Source of the DNA: Flavobacteriales bacterium UBA5933
GTDB lineage: Bacteria > Bacteroidota > Bacteroidia > Flavobacteriales > Weeksellaceae
DNA: 18,075 bases
Assembly (NCBI GenBank): GCA_002430925.1
Contig: DJDD01000193.1
Location: 6,226-24,300 of the forward strand
Direction of reading: 5' to 3'
The position numbers and the translations under genes were made by a program. Within the stretch, counting starts at the first letter, position 1, and the number at the start of each line of letters is the position of its first letter. The notes beneath the pieces were generated by a model. It saw nothing but the letters and a program-made list of their open reading frames with translations, ran no database searches and was not told where the DNA came from. Shown here in pieces: positions 6,674-14,463 of the stretch.

Positions 6674-9313
6674 TTAAGCTGTTGCAGGTTTTACATCAGA
6701 ATTCTTTGAGCATTTTTTGTACCCTAAATAAATTCCTCCAGCAACAACAATAAATAAAATGATATTCGAAATGATTACAATTGTATTTCCAGTAGAAATA
6801 ATTTGTGGTTTAAACTCGAATACGATTGTATGATTTCCTTTTTCCACAGGAATTGCACGTAAAACGTAATTCGCTTTTTCGATAGGAACTTCTTTTCCAT
6901 CGACTGTAGCAACCCAACCATGTGGATAAAATATTTCTGAGAATACAGCAACTTGGTCAGTTTTTGACGAAGATTTGTATGTCATTTTCATTGGCGAATA
7001 ATCAACCAAATCTATTTTTGAAATACTATCTGCAGCAACATTTATATTTTTGTTTGAAACTAAATCTTTACGTAAAATAACTGTATTATTTACTGGAACA
7101 GAATTGATGGCAAGGATTTCGTCGTTGGCATTTTCTGTCCATTTAATAGTTGAAGCAAACCAAGCACTTCCTAAAGCTGTAGGATTTTTTTGTACTTCTG
7201 GTTGTGTAGGACTTCCGTGAACGACATATTTTGTATTCAACATGTTTAGAACATTGACTAATCCTGTTTCATCTTTTATTCCATATTGTTGTAATCGGGA
7301 ATCTTGAGAGAAATAGATATCAACAACATCTTGGTATTTACCTAATTTTGCAGCATGATATCCACCAATAGAAGGAACGAAATAAGATGTTCCCGCTTCG
7401 TTGAATGTACTTACAGCTGTATTGTACACACGGAAATGTGATTTATCTTGCTTTGAAATATCCGATAATAATTTGTTCATTGGAATTTTATAAGCAATTT
7501 GAGCAACATTATTATTTTTGCTTGCTTCTTCTTGTAAGCGAGTTGATATTTCTGTAGGAAATGGATTTTCTACAATGCTTTTTGAAATGAAGTTATCATC
7601 ATTCAAATAACGTTTGTTTACGGTGTAACCATCAATTAATGCTAATGCACCAATTCCTAATACGACAATTCCAGATTTTTTGATGAATTTTAGGTTATAA
7701 GCTAATAACAATCCTAATGTTAATAATACAAAAATTAATGTACGTAATGTATCAGCTTTGAACATCGCAACACGATCCATAATAAGTGCATCATCTAAAC
7801 GCTTAATTAATCCATCCCAAAGGGCAACAGCATTTGGATTGGCTTGTTGTATTTGTCCAATTAATTGTTCGGTCATTAATTTTTCGTCACCAGATGTAAA
7901 CGAGAATAATAATCCACCAAATAAATAAAATAGGATTAATCCACCAACTGTAGAACCACCAGCTATATAAAGTACTTTCTTTTTGAATTCATCTGTCTCG
8001 TCTGAATTGAAAAAGTAATATAATGTAAGTATAGCCAAAAATGGCATTGTAAATTCTGCAATTACTAGAATAGATGATACAGCACGGAATTTATCGTACA
8101 TTGGGAAATAGTCGATAAATAAATTGGTGATGAACGGTAAGTTTTTACCCCAAGCTAAAACAAAACTTAAGATAGTTGCAGCAACTAACCATTTTTTATA
8201 GGTAGCATATTTACCACGAACCATAAACATTCCTATAATAAATAAGAATACAACGACAGCTCCTTGATAAGCTGGTCCTGAAGTACCTGGTTGATCTCCC
8301 CAATATGCACTTCGTGGCATTCCAGAAATAGCTTGATACACTTGTTGATTAAATTCATCTTCACCAACACTGTACTGTGTATTTTGTAATTCGGATGTGT
8401 AATTTTTTAAATCTTCTGGATTAGTTTGTGAACCTCCACCCATAAGATTAGGAATAAAAAGATTTAATGTTTCTAATTTTCCATAACTCCATTGTGTAAT
8501 GTAATCGTGGTCTAATCCGTTTGAGTTCTTTTTTAATAACGTCATTTCAGATTTTCCACGAGTTGTTTCTTTGCTATATTCGTAAGTAGATAACAAACGA
8601 TTCGCATTTAAACCAACGGCAATTAATATCGCTACAATGGCTAAAGCAGATGATTTTAAGAAATCTGGTAATTCTTTTTTCTTGATGCTTTCTATGAATT
8701 GAACAATTGCAAAAACTAACATTGCTAAAAACAAATAGAATGTCATTTGGATGTGATTAGCTTGCAATTGTAATCCCATGAATAAAGTTGTAAGAACAAA
8801 TCCAGTAATATATTTTTTACGATACAAGAGTAAAATCCCTGCAATAAGAGGGGCAAAATATCCTATAGTATGTAATTTACCATTGTGTCCAGCAGCAATC
8901 AATTCGAAATAATAGGAACTGAAGGCAAAAAATATTGCTCCAACAAGCGCATATTTCCATTTTTTGAAAACAGTTAATCCAAGGATAAAAAATCCTGTGA
9001 ATAGTAAAAAGATATAATCTGCAGGACGAGGTAAAAATCGAAAGATACCATCAATAGATTTTATAACGTCAAAATCAAATTTTGCTCCAGTTTGATAAGT
9101 TGGCATTCCACCAAACATAGCATCAGACCAATATACATTTTCTCCTGTTTTATTTTGGTAGGTTAACATTTCTTGTGCGCTACCTCTGTAATTGATAATA
9201 TCAGGTTGTATAACAGATTTACCAGATAAAACTGGAGAGCAATAGAGTAAAGCAATTACTACAAAAAGTAGTAATGAAATAAGAACATAGATTAAATTCT
9301 TTTTATTTTTCAT
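6674..9313 (-). CDS. YfhO-family polytopic membrane protein
   Basis: The 879-residue protein has the layout of the YfhO family: a first membrane segment at about 8-28, a periplasmic loop with PDIINYRGSAQEM and WSDAMFGGMPTYQ, about ten further hydrophobic segments, a large soluble C-terminal part (about 560-840) rich in beta strands, and a last membrane segment near 845-865. The GHNGKLHTIGYFAPLIAG stretch is typical of the Bacteroidota branch. YfhO proteins are GT-C-like; the Gram-positive members are implicated in glycosylating teichoic acid, and the flavobacterial role is not known. The PHGWVATVDGKEV segment in the C-terminal domain is also characteristic. Its start overlaps the DUF4834 gene by 11 bases, so expression is coupled, and the GT4 gene follows after 7 bases. 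Confidence 0.92.
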   Translation of the reverse strand: MKNKKNLIYVLISLLLFVVIALLYCSPVLSGKSVIQPDIINYRGSAQEMLTYQNKTGENVYWSDAMFGGMPTYQTGAKFDFDVIKSIDGIFRFLPRPADYIFLLFTGFFILGLTVFKKWKYALVGAIFFAFSSYYFELIAAGHNGKLHTIGYFAPLIAGILLLYRKKYITGFVLTTLFMGLQLQANHIQMTFYLFLAMLVFAIVQFIESIKKKELPDFLKSSALAIVAILIAVGLNANRLLSTYEYSKETTRGKSEMTLLKKNSNGLDHDYITQWSYGKLETLNLFIPNLMGGGSQTNPEDLKNYTSELQNTQYSVGEDEFNQQVYQAISGMPRSAYWGDQPGTSGPAYQGAVVVFLFIIGMFMVRGKYATYKKWLVAATILSFVLAWGKNLPFITNLFIDYFPMYDKFRAVSSILVIAEFTMPFLAILTLYYFFNSDETDEFKKKVLYIAGGSTVGGLILFYLFGGLLFSFTSGDEKLMTEQLIGQIQQANPNAVALWDGLIKRLDDALIMDRVAMFKADTLRTLIFVLLTLGLLLAYNLKFIKKSGIVVLGIGALALIDGYTVNKRYLNDDNFISKSIVENPFPTEISTRLQEEASKNNNVAQIAYKIPMNKLLSDISKQDKSHFRVYNTAVSTFNEAGTSYFVPSIGGYHAAKLGKYQDVVDIYFSQDSRLQQYGIKDETGLVNVLNMLNTKYVVHGSPTQPEVQKNPTALGSAWFASTIKWTENANDEILAINSVPVNNTVILRKDLVSNKNINVAADSISKIDLVDYSPMKMTYKSSSKTDQVAVFSEIFYPHGWVATVDGKEVPIEKANYVLRAIPVEKGNHTIVFEFKPQIISTGNTIVIISNIILFIVVAGGIYLGYKKCSKNSDVKPATA

Positions 9314-9560
9314 CCTTTTTTTCTTCGATTATTTCATAATCCACTGTTTCAGCGTCAATATTATATTTCGGCTTATCAAATGATTTTTGTGTGTTTGATT
9401 CTTGATGAGAATCGGTAGTATTTCTACTTTGATTGTAGGCATTTTGTTGTTGATTAAGCGCTTCTTTAAAGACTTTCTTAATCACAAATAATTTTCTTAA
9501 AAATCGAAAGATAGTTAAGAAAATTATACTTAAAACAATGATCCAAATTATATTTTTCAT
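9303..9560 (-). CDS. DUF4834-family small membrane protein
   Basis: This 85-residue protein has one N-terminal membrane segment (about 3-20, IIWIIVLSIIFLTIFRF), a basic stretch (RKLFVIKK) and a hydrophilic tail rich in Gln, Asn and Ser that ends in an acidic/lysine patch (DYEIIEEKKDEK). The layout, length and the YNIDAETVDYEIIEEK ending match the DUF4834 family, which is found in Flavobacteriia. Its function is unknown. The tail most probably lies in the cytoplasm. It starts one base after the stop of the DUF6263 gene and overlaps the YfhO gene by 11 bases, so it is firmly inside the operon and may help YfhO assemble or localise (inference). Confidence 0.85.
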   Translation of the reverse strand: MKNIIWIIVLSIIFLTIFRFLRKLFVIKKVFKEALNQQQNAYNQSRNTTDSHQESNTQKSFDKPKYNIDAETVDYEIIEEKKDEK

Positions 9561-9561
9561 T

Positions 9562-10623
9562 TTAGTTTACTGTTGTTACAGTAGTAACAGATTCTGTCAT
9601 GGTTTGTTTTTGACCTTGTGCTTCTACTGTACGTTTTAAAGTTTCCTTTTTAGTTAAATTAACTTTGTTTATCCATCCAGATTTAGTGTCGATTAAAATT
9701 TTTCCATCAACATTAGAATCACTATTAGCAGACATTTTAACGCCATTCTGAGAATCACTTCCTTTCATGTCTTGAGATCCTTTTACTGTAATTGTTGTAT
9801 TTGTAGGATCAACATTTGCAAGAGTTCTTTTCATTGAAATTTTACCTTTCATCGGACCTTGATCAATTTTTTGGCTGTCGCTCCATGATTCTTTTAAATC
9901 AATTGCTTTTTTAGGAAAAACATTCATCGTTTCTTCGAACTGACCAGAAATAACATCTTTATTTAAAGAACTATTAATTACTTCTGTAAAGAATTTAAAT
10001 TCTTCTGCGCTTAAATCTTTTTTCACAGAATTAAGAATAGAAGATTTTATAGCATCTAATCCATCAACACTGATTACTTTACCAGTTTGATCAATTTTCA
10101 TTGTATATGTTTTTCCAGTCATAGCTTTGTAGATAGACCAAGAAACAGCAATTTCTTTGTCTGCCGGTTTAGCTGCACTTGTATCATAAGAAACAGATTT
10201 TCCTGAAGGATCTGTCATTTTCTCACTATAATTTTTAGATTTTACTTCTAATGTATAAGCACCGTCTTTAAAATCTTTAACTGTATATTCAACTTGTTTT
10301 TTGCTTTCACTAGACATTTTTTGAGATTGATTCCCATCTGTAGCAGAATGAGTATTTTTAATCGTTAATGTCATTGGATATGTTTTACCAACTTCTAAGT
10401 TATATTTATAAGAATATTTTCCATCTTCACCTTTTTCTACAGACATTGGCTCTGGTTTAGCAGGAGTTGCTACACTTACAGAATCTGTTGATTCAGATTT
10501 TGTAACTGTATCACCTTTTTCATTTACGATTACCTCTTTACCGTCTTTTGTAACTTTCTTATCGTCTTTTTTACATGATACAACTGCCATGGCAATAGCC
10601 ATCATGAATACTATTTTTTTCAT
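9562..10623 (-). CDS. DUF6263-family lipoprotein
   Basis: A 353-residue protein with a lipoprotein signal peptide (MKKIVFMMAIAMAVVSC) whose lipobox places the lipidated cysteine at 17, followed by KKDD. After a charged and Ser/Thr-rich linker (about 18-65), the mature domain begins at YKYNLEVGKTYPMTLTIKNTHS and runs as long beta strands, with the FKDGAYTLEVKSKNYSEKM and TGKTYTMKIDQTGKVISVDGLD segments and the C-terminal GKILIDTKSGWINKVNLTKKETLK. This is the DUF6263 pattern; function is unknown, and the all-beta shape suggests a binding or scaffold role in the periplasm or on the outer membrane. First gene of the operon, with a TATTTTTG -7 element upstream at 10667-10674. Confidence 0.88.
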   Translation of the reverse strand: MKKIVFMMAIAMAVVSCKKDDKKVTKDGKEVIVNEKGDTVTKSESTDSVSVATPAKPEPMSVEKGEDGKYSYKYNLEVGKTYPMTLTIKNTHSATDGNQSQKMSSESKKQVEYTVKDFKDGAYTLEVKSKNYSEKMTDPSGKSVSYDTSAAKPADKEIAVSWSIYKAMTGKTYTMKIDQTGKVISVDGLDAIKSSILNSVKKDLSAEEFKFFTEVINSSLNKDVISGQFEETMNVFPKKAIDLKESWSDSQKIDQGPMKGKISMKRTLANVDPTNTTITVKGSQDMKGSDSQNGVKMSANSDSNVDGKILIDTKSGWINKVNLTKKETLKRTVEAQGQKQTMTESVTTVTTVN

Positions 10624-10666
10624 ATAAATCTTTCTTTGATAATTGGTTTTAATACCAAAATCAATC

Positions 10667-10674
10667 CAAAAATA
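10667..10674 (-). promoter_or_regulatory. Putative -7 box for the DUF6263-DUF4834-YfhO-GT4 operon
   Basis: On the minus strand the octamer TATTTTTG fits the Flavobacteriia -7 consensus TAnnTTTG exactly and lies 43 bases before the start codon at 10623. No clear TTG -33 element is seen at the expected spacing. A short inverted repeat, TTGGT/ACCAA (10643-10658), follows in the leader. Confidence 0.4.
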
Positions 10675-10823
10675 ATGAATTTAGTTGATTTTTTAACATT
10701 AAGCTTGAAATAGATTGGTAGTGAATTAAATAATTTTTTTTCTCTATCTTATCTAATTATTCACTTTTTATGACATTTTATGCTTAAAATATAAGTTTTT
10801 TGAAAACAGAATTTAAGTATTAG

Positions 10824-10860
10824 TAAATAAAAAAGCCTCAAATTGTCAATTTTGAGGCTT
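10824..10860 (-). terminator. Intrinsic terminator of the signalling operon
   Basis: The stem AAGCCTCAAA.../...TTTGAGGCTT (10833-10860) has a short loop and is followed on the minus strand by TTTTATTTA. It is 28 bases beyond the response-regulator stop codon and separates this operon from the DUF6263 operon. It is the strongest intrinsic terminator on the minus strand. Confidence 0.88.
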
Positions 10861-10888
10861 ATAATTATAATTGGTCAGATTATAATTT

Positions 10889-11551
10889 CTACAGAATACC
10901 CATGTCTTTGCAAATCGCAATCATTTCGATATTGTTTTTTGCATTTAGGTATTCACGTAGGTCATTTAGTCGTTTTTCAATAGCACTTCGGCTGCTTGGT
11001 TGTAATCCTTCTTGTTTAAAAAAAGCACAAATTTCATGCTGTCTCCAGCCTTTAGATAATGAATCAAGTAAATTTATGTCGTAATCAGTCACCTCAATAG
11101 TATTATTTCTTATAGAATTAAGAATATCTTGAGGGATAACTATTTCGTCGGCAAAAACTCTTTTGATTGTATTTTTTAATTCTTTTGCATCATCTCGCCC
11201 TTTACTTACATAACCATTTATTCCAAGTTCGTTAAAAAGCTCATCAATAAGTTGAGTTTTTTTCTCGATAGAAAAAGCAATGATTTTAATATTAGGTTGA
11301 ACTTTTCTTACTTCTTCAATTAATTCTTGACCACAAGTAATACTTTGTTCTACAAAATCTTCATCAAATTCCAAATCTGTAATTAAAAGGTCATAAGGTG
11401 TATCTTCGCTTATAGCCGTTTTAATCTTTTTTAATGCCGCATCACAGTAACTCACAAATTCAAATTCTGTAACACATAATTCTTCTAAGGTTTTAATTAC
11501 ACCTAAATTTCTTATTTCATGATCTTCAGCAATGAGTACTTTTTTAAACAT
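10889..11551 (-). CDS. LuxR-type response regulator
   Basis: The 220-residue protein has an N-terminal receiver domain (1-125) with the full set of phosphorylation residues: acidic pair E9-D10, phospho-acceptor D59 in DLLITDL, switch serine S94 in IAFS and lysine K117 in YVSKG. A C-terminal DNA-binding region at about 155-215 (DINLLDSLSKGWRQHEICAFF, then SRSAIEKRLNDLREYL) follows, with the helix pattern of a LuxR/GerE-type domain. The recognition helix is somewhat divergent, as is common in flavobacterial TPR-kinase partners. It starts 5 bases after the kinase stop codon, so the kinase is its obvious phosphate donor. Target genes are unknown; the divergent gene at 13795 and its spacer are plausible ones. 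Confidence 0.92.
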   Translation of the reverse strand: MFKKVLIAEDHEIRNLGVIKTLEELCVTEFEFVSYCDAALKKIKTAISEDTPYDLLITDLEFDEDFVEQSITCGQELIEEVRKVQPNIKIIAFSIEKKTQLIDELFNELGINGYVSKGRDDAKELKNTIKRVFADEIVIPQDILNSIRNNTIEVTDYDINLLDSLSKGWRQHEICAFFKQEGLQPSSRSAIEKRLNDLREYLNAKNNIEMIAICKDMGIL

Positions 11552-11556
11552 AGTTA

Positions 11557-13197
11557 TTATGTTGGTATTGTAATATGAATAACCAATCCTTTGGTTATAT
11601 TTTTTTCAAAAATAATTTTTCCTTTTATTGTGGCAATACGGTTTTCCATATTTCGGATACCAGAACTCGATTTTTTTTCAAAAAAGTCCATACCATCCCC
11701 ATTATCAGTGTATTTAATTTTTAAAAAATTTTCATTTTTTTCAATTTTTATACTTACTAATCTCGCATTACTATGTTTTACCATGTTAATCATGCACTCT
11801 CTTAAAGTATAAAATAACTCCATTTGTGTGTTATTTGATAGATTATCCCATTTTTTAGAATTGTTACCAACAATTAACACTTTGTGTTTTTCGGAAGAGT
11901 AAGAATTTAGCATTTCAGCTAGACGTTGAGAAAAATCTTTGTCTTGTAATTCTTCAAGATCATCTCTAGCGATATCCCTTGATTCCTCATACATTTTTTC
12001 TATATCGTTTAATGTTCGGTCTTTATCGAATTCAGGATTATTTTGTAATTGCATCATTGTATGGTACAAACCATTTGCAACAACATCGTGTACTTTTTTA
12101 GAGTATTTAATTTGAGTATTTTTAACTTCTAATTCTTTTTGTTGTTTTAATCTTTTTTTTCTTTTCTTATACCAAAAGAAACTGAAACATAAACTAACAA
12201 AAAGTACAGCAATAACTATATATTGTTTTAAGATATGATTTTGTTTTCTGATGTTTTCTGATTTTTCTTTTTCGGTATCATAACGTATAAGGGCAAATTG
12301 ATTTTTAGATTTAGCTCTTACAGTTTGTATACTATCATTTAATGCTTGATAGTCATGAAAATACTTTTTTGAATTATCTGGTGTTTCAAGTAAAATTAAT
12401 TTTTCTAATGCTTCTAATTTATCATCAGGATTATTTATTTTTTTGGTATTCAAAAGCATTTCTTTTGCATAGAAAAGAGATTGAGATTTATCTTTTTTAA
12501 AAAAGTAATTAGATAAATGAGAATTACTTGCACTTATTCCGTAAATGTCATTTTCTTTTTTTCGTAGTTCTAAGAATTCAAGAAGTTGTGGTAAAGCATT
12601 GTAAGAGGAATCATTTAAAAAACGAATATATACAAGGTTTTCCATAATTTTTCTTCGTAATTTTTTTTCAATATTTGAATTATCTATTTTAATGGATTCT
12701 AAATTGTTTATCGCTTTTTTATATTCTTTTTCTCTTGATAGTGAAATTGATATATTGTTAATTATAAGTGCTCTATCATTTATATCATCAGTAGATGATA
12801 AAGCTTTTTCATACCATGAAACAGCTTCATCATATTCTTTTAAATTATTTTTTGCAATGGCAATAGAATTATAAATAGATGTAATATTATTTTTTTTGTT
12901 ACCTAAAAATTTTAAAGCTTCTATACTAGCTTCAACACTTCCATAATAATCACCTTCAGAATTTTGTATAAAAGATAAGTAGATAAGAGTACTTGAGCTA
13001 CTGACGCTATCATTGTTTTTTTTGTAGAATTCTAATGCTTGATTAAAATAAAAATAAGCACTATCATTATCTTTATTAAATAAACTTTCTCCTTTGGAGT
13101 ATAATTCGTCTCCATTTTTTGAGGTAAGTTTATTTGTTTTATTTTTTTGACAAGAAAATAAAATTAGCAGTAAGAAGAAATAAGAAAAATACCTCAT
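11557..13197 (-). CDS. TPR-containing sensor histidine kinase
   Basis: A 546-residue kinase. It begins with a lipoprotein-like signal (lipobox LFSC, Cys 16) or an uncleaved anchor, followed by tetratricopeptide-type helical pairs (about 30-310; for instance YDEAVSWYEKAL and YKKAINNLESI). One membrane helix (about 325-342) leads to a basic coiled-coil linker and a dimerisation segment with H370 in SKKVHDVVANGLYHTMMQLQ. The ATPase domain (about 455-546) shows the N box (N471 in CMINMVKHSNA), the G1 box DNGDGMD (D498) and the G2 box SSGIRNMENRI. The TPR region should lie in the periplasm and sense a protein or peptide. It sits between a 57-residue peptide gene (39 bases upstream) and the response regulator (5 bases downstream). 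Known as a common kinase type in Flavobacteriia; its signal is unknown. Confidence 0.92.
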   Translation of the reverse strand: MRYFSYFFLLLILFSCQKNKTNKLTSKNGDELYSKGESLFNKDNDSAYFYFNQALEFYKKNNDSVSSSSTLIYLSFIQNSEGDYYGSVEASIEALKFLGNKKNNITSIYNSIAIAKNNLKEYDEAVSWYEKALSSTDDINDRALIINNISISLSREKEYKKAINNLESIKIDNSNIEKKLRRKIMENLVYIRFLNDSSYNALPQLLEFLELRKKENDIYGISASNSHLSNYFFKKDKSQSLFYAKEMLLNTKKINNPDDKLEALEKLILLETPDNSKKYFHDYQALNDSIQTVRAKSKNQFALIRYDTEKEKSENIRKQNHILKQYIVIAVLFVSLCFSFFWYKKRKKRLKQQKELEVKNTQIKYSKKVHDVVANGLYHTMMQLQNNPEFDKDRTLNDIEKMYEESRDIARDDLEELQDKDFSQRLAEMLNSYSSEKHKVLIVGNNSKKWDNLSNNTQMELFYTLRECMINMVKHSNARLVSIKIEKNENFLKIKYTDNGDGMDFFEKKSSSGIRNMENRIATIKGKIIFEKNITKGLVIHITIPT

Positions 13198-13236
13198 ACT
13201 GCTAATTTAATAAAACTATTTATTCAAATAGAACTC

Positions 13237-13410
13237 TTAATTATTTTTTTTAGGTGGAATTTGTCCTGTTTCACCAATACTATCATCAACTGTACTTGTT
13301 GATAAAACTTTTGCTTCACTTGTTTTTGTTGCACTATTTGTTTTTAAAGTTGTAGTGTTGTTGTTATTTGGACTTATCAATCCTATTAACATTAATAAAA
13401 AATTTAACAT
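13237..13410 (-). CDS. 57-residue small protein with hydrophobic N-terminus
   Basis: An ATG at 13410 opens a 57-codon frame that ends in TAA at 13237, 39 bases before the kinase start. The product starts with a short hydrophobic stretch (MLNFLLMLIGLIS), continues with an Asn/Thr/Ser-rich region (PNNNNTTTLKTNSATKTSE) and ends in DDSIGETGQIPPKKNN. There is no positive charge before the hydrophobic part, so it is a weak signal peptide or a membrane anchor. The composition (polar, low-complexity, Pro/Lys tail) differs from random AT-rich sequence, and the tight position ahead of the kinase supports a real gene. Its role is unknown; as an exported peptide it could be a signal or accessory for the kinase, which is inference. 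No family recognised. Confidence 0.5.
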   Translation of the reverse strand: MLNFLLMLIGLISPNNNNTTTLKTNSATKTSEAKVLSTSTVDDSIGETGQIPPKKNN

Positions 13411-13446
13411 AGTTTAAAATTTAAGTTTTAATAATTATTACGTTAA

Positions 13447-13525
13447 CCTAAAACAAAATGTCTTAGGCATTTTTAACATGAATAACAAGAAGCGCTTCTT
13501 AAATTTCATGAAAACAATGTTTTCA
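13447..13525. promoter_or_regulatory. Cluster of three inverted repeats between divergent genes
   Basis: Three dyads follow one another upstream of the peptide-kinase-regulator operon. The first is CCTAA...TTAGG (13447-13467) with inner ACA/TGT. The second is a perfect 14-base palindrome AAGAAGCGCTTCTT (13487-13500). The third is TGAAAACAATGTTTTCA (13509-13525), perfect 8-base arms around one base. The last two have no room for an RNA loop, so protein-binding operators are more likely than hairpins. The rest of the 13411-13794 spacer shows no gene. Confidence 0.45.
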
Positions 13526-13699
13526 AAACAATTAGAATAAATGGTTTACCTCATTCAATTCTTACTAAATGTTTTGTTCTGCATCATTAAAAATCATTCT
13601 GTTAATTTTACTTTTTTAGAGTGAATTTTTCATCTTGATTTCTGGTACAAATTAACATTCATTATAAGGTATTTTTTCAGACATTGAAGGGACAAATTA

Positions 13700-13726
13700 T
13701 TGACAAAAATTACTAATATACTTTAT
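13700..13726 (+). promoter_or_regulatory. Putative promoter of the HTH-like membrane protein gene
   Basis: TTGACA begins at 13700 and is followed, 16 bases after TTG, by TACTTTAT (13719-13726), which differs from the -7 consensus TAnnTTTG in two bases. The leader to the ATG at 13795 would be about 60 bases. Spacing is one base shorter than the usual 17-23. Confidence 0.35.
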
Positions 13727-13794
13727 GGAAAACCGTAAGTTTATTGTCTTTTTTTTGTCTATTTTGGACGCCATTTTATTTTATTGTTTCAAAA

Positions 13795-14439
13795 ATGTTT
13801 GACAAAAAAAGAAAATTGGTTGAGAAGGTATTTGAAAAAGCAAAAAATGAATTACCAAAAAGTAGTAAAACTGCAATTGCTTTTTATTTGAGTGCTCTAT
13901 TTGAAGAGGAATATGGTTTTTCTAAAGATGAAAGGACATTTGTTAGATTTTATAAAAAATTAGTTGAAGAAAAAATAGAGTATAATATAGATGGTATAAC
14001 CTTGGATCATATGAGTTTGTATTTAGGTTATGAAAATTTTAATGATTTTTGTAGTAATTACAAACAGGATTCAATTCATCATGATTTTGGCTCATTGAAA
14101 GTTTCAATTTCCGAATCTTATGAAACAGTAGATCATTCATCGAAGATTGTAGTTAATATAACTAATGCACCTATTTTTACAATACCTGAGTTTATAACTA
14201 AACATAAGAATAGTTTTGGTTTTTTTTCTGTATTAATTTTTTTAGGATTATTAATTTCTCCTTATAGTTTTTTTACAAAAAATAAGTTAGATGTAGAAAA
14301 TAATTTAAGAATTGAAAATAATGATGCTTCATTAAATGCTATAATAAATAGTATTAAGAATAATAAACCAATAAATAAAAAACTGAAATGTATTTATTGG
14401 CATATTGACCATTATGAAGCTATTTATGTTATAAAATAA
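13795..14439 (+). CDS. Membrane-anchored protein with helix-turn-helix-like segment
   Basis: I choose the ATG at 13795 (MFDKKRKL), giving 214 residues. An upstream TTG at 13744 would add a hydrophobic, unlikely start. Residues 1-88 are helical and cytoplasmic: ELPKSSKTAIAFYLSALFEEEYGFSKDERTFVRFYKKLVEE and then ITLDHMSLYLGYENFNDFC, which resembles the AraC-type helix-turn-helix turn (LGYxxxxDF). A strand-rich section (about 98-130) precedes one membrane helix (about 141-160), and the C-terminal 50 residues would be periplasmic, ending KCIYWHIDHYEAIYVIK. I recall similar proteins in Flavobacteriia with a longer C-terminus after YW..DHYE, so this one may be shortened; that memory is not certain. 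It is divergent from the peptide-kinase-regulator operon. Function unknown; a membrane-tethered regulator is one possibility. Confidence 0.65.
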   Translation: MFDKKRKLVEKVFEKAKNELPKSSKTAIAFYLSALFEEEYGFSKDERTFVRFYKKLVEEKIEYNIDGITLDHMSLYLGYENFNDFCSNYKQDSIHHDFGSLKVSISESYETVDHSSKIVVNITNAPIFTIPEFITKHKNSFGFFSVLIFLGLLISPYSFFTKNKLDVENNLRIENNDASLNAIINSIKNNKPINKKLKCIYWHIDHYEAIYVIK

Positions 14440-14463
14440 TTTCTTAAAATTAAAAAAGTTTGT

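Noticed and set aside
13744..13794. Longer start (TTG) for the HTH-like membrane protein
   Set aside because: The extra 17 residues are hydrophobic and cysteine/tryptophan-containing, precede a charged ATG start that suits the family better, and would fall close to the likely transcription start.
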